Source of the DNA: Phytohabitans rumicis
Lineage (GTDB): Bacteria; Actinomycetota; Actinomycetes; Mycobacteriales; Micromonosporaceae
Direction of reading: 5' to 3'
Assembly (NCBI RefSeq): GCF_011764445.1
Contig: NZ_BLPG01000001.1
Span: forward strand, 2,790,001-2,854,000
DNA length: 64,000 nucleotides
The translations under genes were made by a program, and so were the position numbers. Below are positions 59,934 through 64,000 of this stretch, piece by piece (positions within the stretch are counted from its first letter, which is position 1; each line of letters opens with the position of its first letter). The notes beneath the pieces are model-generated. The model saw only the letters and a program-made list of their open reading frames with translations. It was not told where the DNA came from and ran no database searches.

Positions 59934-59990
59934 TCACCGGCGTGCGCGATCTTCGCGTCGCCGGGCGCACCCTGGTGGCGAGCCTGCCCA

Positions 59991-60106
59991 CCAATAGGGC
60001 GCCCCGGCTGGGCCCGCGCGCGTGAGTAGGGCGCCCCTGTACACGCCCACGCAGGTATAGGGGTCCCCTACTCACGTCTCAACGCCCAAGAGGGCTGCCC
60101 TATTGG
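59991..60106. repeat. Nested inverted repeat
   Basis: Outer arms CCAATAGGGC (59991-60000) and GCCCTATTGG (60097-60106); inner arms CGTGAGTAGG (60021-60030) and CCTACTCACG (60067-60076) with GGCGCCCC / GGGGTCCCC continuation. Both pairs are perfect. A four-way or extended hairpin is possible. Confidence 0.8.
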
Positions 60107-60189
60107 GACGCGGGCGCGGACACGGACTCAGGTACGGACGCGCGCACGTACGCGGCGCCAACCGCGCGCACCCCGATCACGCCGAGCCC

Positions 60190-60273
60190 TTCGATCAAGG
60201 GATCGCACGCCGATCAAGGGCGAATGGTCGTGGTTTGGAGATCAATCCACGGCCGTTTGCCCTTGATCGACGG
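60190..60273 (-). repeat. Three-armed palindromic repeat, copy 7
   Basis: Third arm TCGATCAAGGGATCGCACG at left, main arms CCGATCAAGGGCGAATGG and CCGTTTGCCCTTGATCGACG, inner GGAGATCAATCCACG. The C-terminal codons and stop of the EAL gene lie inside it. Minus orientation. Confidence 0.88.
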
Positions 60274-62574
60274 CGCGGTCCGCGCGGTCGGCGCGATCGG
60301 CGCGGTCGGCGGAGGCGGCGCGGTCGGCGGGAGCGGCGCGGTCGGCACGGTCCGCGGGAACGGCGACGTCCGCGGGAACGGTGCGGGCGGCGGGGGTGTG
60401 GGGGTGGCGACGGGGAGGTGGGTGGAGGGTGGGCGGGGGACGGCGGCTACCCAGGAGCGGCGGAGTACGGCGGTGATGTTTTCGGCCTGCGTGGGGCGGC
60501 CGAAGTGCAGGCCCTGGGCGGTGTCGCAGCCCAACCCGCGCAGCAGGTCGGCCTGCTCCACGGTCTCCACGGCCTCGGCCGTCACGGTCAGCCCCAGCGC
60601 GTGCGCCAGCCGTACCAGGGCGTCGACGATGCGCTCGTCGGCCACGCTCGCCGAGTCGATCAGGTCGCCGGAGCGCAGCCCTTCGATGAACGGCCCGGCC
60701 AGCTTCAGCGAGTGGATCGGCAGCCGCCGCAGGTACGCCAGGTTCGAGTATCCGGTGCCGAAGTCGTCGATCGCGATCCGCACGCCGGTGGCCGCCAACC
60801 CGCGCAGCGACCGTACCGGCTCTCCCGCGGTCGGCATGACCGCGCTCTCGGTCAGTTCCAGCTGGAGCAGGTCGGGCGGCAGGCCGGTACGGGCGAGCAC
60901 GCCGGCCACCTCTTCCACGATGCCGGGGGCGTTCGCCTGCCGTACGGCCAGGTTGACGCTGACCACAAGCTCAGCGCCGGGAAACGAAGCATTCCACGCG
61001 GCGCCCTGCGCGCAGGCGGTCTCCAGCACCCACCGTCCAAGTCGGACGATCATGCCGGTCTCCTCGGCCAGCCCGATGAACCGGTCCGGCGGCACCATGC
61101 CCAGCTCGGGGTGGCGCCAGCGGACCAGCGCCTCGACCGCGCGCAGCCCGCCGCCGTCCAGCGCGACGATCGGCTGGTACTCCAATGTGAACTCGCCCCG
61201 GTCCAGCGCACCGGGCAGGGCGGCGGCCAGCGCGGCGCGGGCGAGCTGGTGCGCGCCGCGTACCGGGTCGAACATCGACCACCGGCCCCGGCCGTCGGCC
61301 TTGGCCCAGTAGAGCGTGGTGTCGGCGGCCTTCATCACGTCGGTGGGGCTGGTGCCGGCGACGGACCGTTCGACGATGCCGACGCTGGCGGTGACGGACA
61401 GCGGCTGGTGCGAGTCGATGCGTACGGGCTCGGCGACGGCGGCGAGGGCGGCTTCGGCGACGGCGATGGCGGCTTCGGTGCCGGTGGAGTCTTCGACCAG
61501 GATGACGAATTCGTCGCCGCCCATCCGGGCCACCAGGTGCCCGCGCGCGGACACGCACGCGGCCAGCCGCTTGGCCACCACGACGAGCAGTTCGTCGCCG
61601 ACGTAGTGGCCGAGGCTGTCGTTCACCGCCTTGAAGCCGTCGAGGTCGAGGAAACACACGCCAACGCGCGAGGCGCCGCCGTCGAAGACCGCGGCCAGCC
61701 GCTCGAAGAAGAGGGTACGGTTCGGCAGCCCGGTCAGCGGGTCGTGCAGTGCCTGAAACCGCAGCCGCTCCTGCAGCTCGTACCGGTCGGTGATGTCCTC
61801 GACCATCGCCACGGTGAAGCGCGGGTGCCCGTCGTCGTCGCGGATGAGCGAGACGGCGAGGTCGGTCCAGAGGATGCTGCGATCCTTGCGGTAGTAGCGC
61901 TTTTCCAGCCGGGCGCCGTCCCGCTTGCCGTCGAGCATCTCCCCGTACATCTCCCACATGCCGGGGGCGTCGTCGGGGTAGAAGAGTTCGGCGACGTTGA
62001 TTTCGCGCATCTCGTCGACGGTGTATCCGAGCATGTCCGCGAACGCCTGGTTGACGTCGAGGATGCGACCCTCCATGTCGCCGATGCCGATCCCGATCGC
62101 GGCCCCGGCGAAGACCGCCCGGAAGCGGGCCTCGCTCGCGCGCAGCGCCTGCTCGATCTGGTTGCGGGCGTCCCACACCGCACGCCCGATCCGCTCCTGC
62201 TGCGCGAACGTGCGGTCGCGCAACGCCCTGGCGTAGCCGGCGGCCAGCGCCGCCTCCAGGGCCACGACCCGGTCCGCGAGCTTGCCGTGGGCAAGACCGT
62301 CAGGCGCAAGGTGTACGACGAAGTCGCGCCCGAACGTCAACAGCGTCTGGTCCAGGAACTCGGGCGCGGTGAAGTGGGCCTCGACCAGGGCACGGCCGAC
62401 CGCGTGCGCCGGCTGGACGGTGAACGGCTCGCCGAGCAGCGCCTCCGCCAGTACCAGCGTGTGGTTGTGCAGCATCCGTTCGGTGTCGGCGGGGCTCATC
62501 GGCACATAGCCGACCGCCGCCCCGGCGCGCGCCCATATGTGCGCGTACCGCCGCGCTCCCTCCCCGCTGAACAT
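60214..62574 (-). CDS. PAS-GGDEF-EAL cyclic-di-GMP signalling protein
   Basis: About 786 residues. N-terminal helical region (1-145, unrecognised), PAS at about 148-263, GGDEF domain about 276-435 with intact MGGDEF, EAL domain about 445-705 with intact EALVRW and DDFGTGYSNL, so both cyclase and phosphodiesterase motifs survive; no I-site RxxD is evident. No membrane segment. The last 75 residues are a Pro/Thr/Ala-rich tail whose final 18 residues are encoded by repeat copy 7. It lies 18 bases after the DUF574 methyltransferase. ATG 62574 is chosen; TTG 62589 is possible. Confidence 0.9.
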   Translation of the reverse strand: MFSGEGARRYAHIWARAGAAVGYVPMSPADTERMLHNHTLVLAEALLGEPFTVQPAHAVGRALVEAHFTAPEFLDQTLLTFGRDFVVHLAPDGLAHGKLADRVVALEAALAAGYARALRDRTFAQQERIGRAVWDARNQIEQALRASEARFRAVFAGAAIGIGIGDMEGRILDVNQAFADMLGYTVDEMREINVAELFYPDDAPGMWEMYGEMLDGKRDGARLEKRYYRKDRSILWTDLAVSLIRDDDGHPRFTVAMVEDITDRYELQERLRFQALHDPLTGLPNRTLFFERLAAVFDGGASRVGVCFLDLDGFKAVNDSLGHYVGDELLVVVAKRLAACVSARGHLVARMGGDEFVILVEDSTGTEAAIAVAEAALAAVAEPVRIDSHQPLSVTASVGIVERSVAGTSPTDVMKAADTTLYWAKADGRGRWSMFDPVRGAHQLARAALAAALPGALDRGEFTLEYQPIVALDGGGLRAVEALVRWRHPELGMVPPDRFIGLAEETGMIVRLGRWVLETACAQGAAWNASFPGAELVVSVNLAVRQANAPGIVEEVAGVLARTGLPPDLLQLELTESAVMPTAGEPVRSLRGLAATGVRIAIDDFGTGYSNLAYLRRLPIHSLKLAGPFIEGLRSGDLIDSASVADERIVDALVRLAHALGLTVTAEAVETVEQADLLRGLGCDTAQGLHFGRPTQAENITAVLRRSWVAAVPRPPSTHLPVATPTPPPPAPFPRTSPFPRTVPTAPLPPTAPPPPTAPIAPTARTAPSIKGKRPWIDLQTTTIRP

Positions 62575-62592
62575 CCCGCCAGTGCCCAAGGG

Positions 62593-63402
62593 CTACCCGG
62601 CCTTGTGCCCGACACCGCCGAAGGCGCCGAACCGCTCCGGATGCTCGTCGACGTCGCCCGGTGTCTCGGGGTGCCACAGCGGCAGGTGCACCAGGCCGGG
62701 CTCGACGAGCGCGAAGTCGCCGAAGTAGCCGGCGATCTCGGCGTGCGACCGCAGCGTGATCTCCGTGGCGGTACGCGCCGAGAGCTTCTGCGCGTCCAGC
62801 ATCTCCTGCGGCTGGTCCTCGTACGTCGAGTGCGAGATGACCAGGTAGCTGCCCGGCACCGTGGCGTCGCGCAGCGTACGGATGACGTCGCCGGGATGGT
62901 CGGCGTCGGGCACGAAGTGCACCACACCGGCCAGCAGTACGGCCACCGGCCGGCTCAGGTCGATGAGCCCGAGCTTGCGGGCCTCGTCCAGGATCAGCTC
63001 CGGCTGCCGCAGGTCGGCCTGGATGGCGTCGGCCCACTCGTTACCGTCCAAAATGGACTTGCTGTGCATCACCGCGACCGGGTCGATGTCGACGTACACG
63101 ACGCGGGCGGTGGGGTTGGCGTCCTGGGCCACCTCGTGCACGTTGCCCACGGTGGGGATGCCGGAGCCGATGTCGAGGTACTGGTCGATGCCCTCGGCGG
63201 CGAGGTATCGCACCGCGCGGCGCAGGAACGCCCGCCCGGCCCGCATGGTGTCGGCCAGGTTCGGCGTCATGCTCGCGATCTGCTCGGCCAACTGCCGGTC
63301 GATCTCGAAGTTGTGCGCCCCGCCGAGGAAGTAGTCGTACACGCGAGCCGCGCTGGGGCGACTCATGTCAATATCGGTCGGTACATCGCGTGGTAGTTCC
63401 AT
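62593..63402 (-). CDS. DUF574 SAM-dependent methyltransferase
   Basis: 269 residues, the actinobacterial DUF574 family: PSAARVYDYFLGGAHNFEIDR (starting PSAARVYDYF), YLDIGSGIPTVGNVHEVAQ SAM motif near 90, VVYVDIDPVA, and PVAVLLAGVVHFVPD. Start ATG 63402 gives the family N-terminus. Substrate unknown. Together with the EAL gene downstream it could be co-transcribed. Confidence 0.9.
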   Translation of the reverse strand: MELPRDVPTDIDMSRPSAARVYDYFLGGAHNFEIDRQLAEQIASMTPNLADTMRAGRAFLRRAVRYLAAEGIDQYLDIGSGIPTVGNVHEVAQDANPTARVVYVDIDPVAVMHSKSILDGNEWADAIQADLRQPELILDEARKLGLIDLSRPVAVLLAGVVHFVPDADHPGDVIRTLRDATVPGSYLVISHSTYEDQPQEMLDAQKLSARTATEITLRSHAEIAGYFGDFALVEPGLVHLPLWHPETPGDVDEHPERFGAFGGVGHKAG

Positions 63403-63457
63403 CGTCCGCCCTAGAGGGTCGCGTCCCACGTGAACCAAGCTCGCGATCACCCTACCG

Positions 63458-64000
63458 CTACGGCGCAGACAAGAGCAGAGCGATCCCCTGACCGACGCCG
63501 ATGCACATGGTGCACAGGGCACGCCGGGCGCCCCGCTGCCCCAGCTCCACCGCGGCGGTCAACGCCAGCCGCGCACCGCTCGCACCCAAGGGGTGACCGA
63601 GCGCGATCGCTCCACCGTTGGGGTTGACGTGCTCCGCGTCTTCGGGCAATCCGAGTTCGCGCAGCACAGCCACCGCCTGCGCGGCGAACGCCTCGTTCAA
63701 CTCGACCACATCGACGTCACCGAGTGCGACGCCGAGCCGGTCGAGCAGCCGCCGGGTGGCGGGCACCGGACCCATCCCATGATCCGCGGAGGGACGCCGG
63801 CCGCCGCCGCGCCGTCGATCCGGGCGAGCGGCGTCAGGCCGTACCGCGCGATGGCGGCCTCGCTGGCGACGAGCAGCGCCGCGGCGCCGTCGTTGACCGG
63901 CGAAGCGTTTCCGGCCGTGACCGTGCCACCCTCGCGGAACGGCGTGGGCAGCGCGGCCAGCTTCTCCAGTGACGTATCGCGAGGCGGCTCGTCCTTTTCA
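63458..64000 (-). CDS. Acetyl-CoA acetyltransferase (thiolase), C-terminal part only (frameshifted as read)
   Basis: The window shows the C-terminal ~181 residues; the N-terminus lies beyond the right edge. Thiolase C-terminal motifs: [37 protein letters not shown] (catalytic His) and [10 protein letters not shown] (second Cys). The part nearer the edge, [21 protein letters not shown], is in another frame; the break is in CCC at about 63776-63778 (PRIMG then [11 protein letters not shown]). It performs thiolytic cleavage or Claisen condensation of acyl-CoAs. Confidence 0.93.

Larger units (their letters stand above)
59723..60213. other. Repeat-filled intergenic region
   Basis: About 490 bases between convergent genes. 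Contains repeat copy 6 (59757-59839), a 51-bp hairpin (59883-59933), a nested inverted repeat (59991-60106) and repeat copy 7 (60190-60273). No ORF of substance. Confidence 0.7.

Noticed and set aside
59991-60106. tRNA or structured RNA
   Set aside because: The nested stems do not form a cloverleaf and no anticodon, CCA or conserved TTC arm is visible; better described as nested inverted repeats.
60103-63396. Very long plus-strand ORF (about 1,100 codons) opposite the EAL and methyltransferase genes
   Set aside because: It is an antisense shadow caused by high GC; the product has no domain, is Arg/Gly/His-rich, and the minus strand encodes recognisable proteins throughout.

Overview
The window is chromosomal DNA of a very high-GC actinobacterium, most likely a Micromonosporaceae relative. 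This is inferred from codon and base composition, an XRE-DUF5753/DUF397 set, a DUF574 methyltransferase, DUF6186, many leaderless-looking starts, and the conserved actinobacterial order rimP-nusA-ylxR-infB-...-rbfA-nrnA-truB-ribF-rpsO-pnp-M16 protease-dapB-thyX-dapA-rnj on the minus strand. No rRNA, tRNA, CRISPR array, integrase or transposase was recognised.

Layout. 1-2.8 kb: end of a secreted streptogrisin-type protease gene, two DUF397 genes and their XRE-type partner. 3.2-6.6 kb: rnj, dapA, thyX. 6.9-11.3 kb: a ribbon-helix-helix/DUF4097 pair, a DUF2752 membrane protein, a YcaQ-type glycosylase and a small prim-pol protein. 11.6-18.3 kb: a GNAT gene, then a carbohydrate module (LacI regulator, lipoprotein binding protein, two permeases) divergent from a debranching-enzyme-like glycosidase, with a LacI-type operator between. 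18.3-40.3 kb: the conserved translation/RNA-metabolism block, interrupted by a carbohydrate esterase, a bacterial NACHT-type (bNACHT) gene and a palindrome-bounded DUF559 gene. 40.5-48 kb: a lipoprotein/DUF4439 pair, a PadR-ABC-FtsX drug or peptide export module, an F420-type reductase, a nucleotidyltransferase and a LysR regulator. 48-59.7 kb: map and an amine-utilisation cluster (two gamma-glutamyl hydrolases, SDR, aldehyde dehydrogenase, glutamine-synthetase-like ligase, FadR-type regulator, APC permease, choline/ethanolamine-kinase-like protein, FAD/GcvT oxidoreductase). 60.2-64 kb: a PAS-GGDEF-EAL protein, a DUF574 methyltransferase and a truncated thiolase.

Two window-wide patterns affect all reading. 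First, about 28 positions in otherwise intact and often essential genes (infB, dapB, rnj) are out of frame, almost always by exactly one missing G or C in a short homopolymer; this is best explained by sequencing error in the source assembly, so the affected genes are annotated at full extent with each break noted. Second, gaps between genes carry long palindromes: an oriented three-armed repeat present seven times, a 56-bp palindrome present twice in opposite orientation, a related pair flanking the DUF559 gene, and several single hairpins at gene ends.

Most notable: the bNACHT gene, whose P-loop core is absent while its N-terminal helical and C-terminal leucine-rich parts remain; the DUF559 gene that fits exactly between two related palindromes; the repeat family; and the amine cluster with a near-perfect FadR-type operator.
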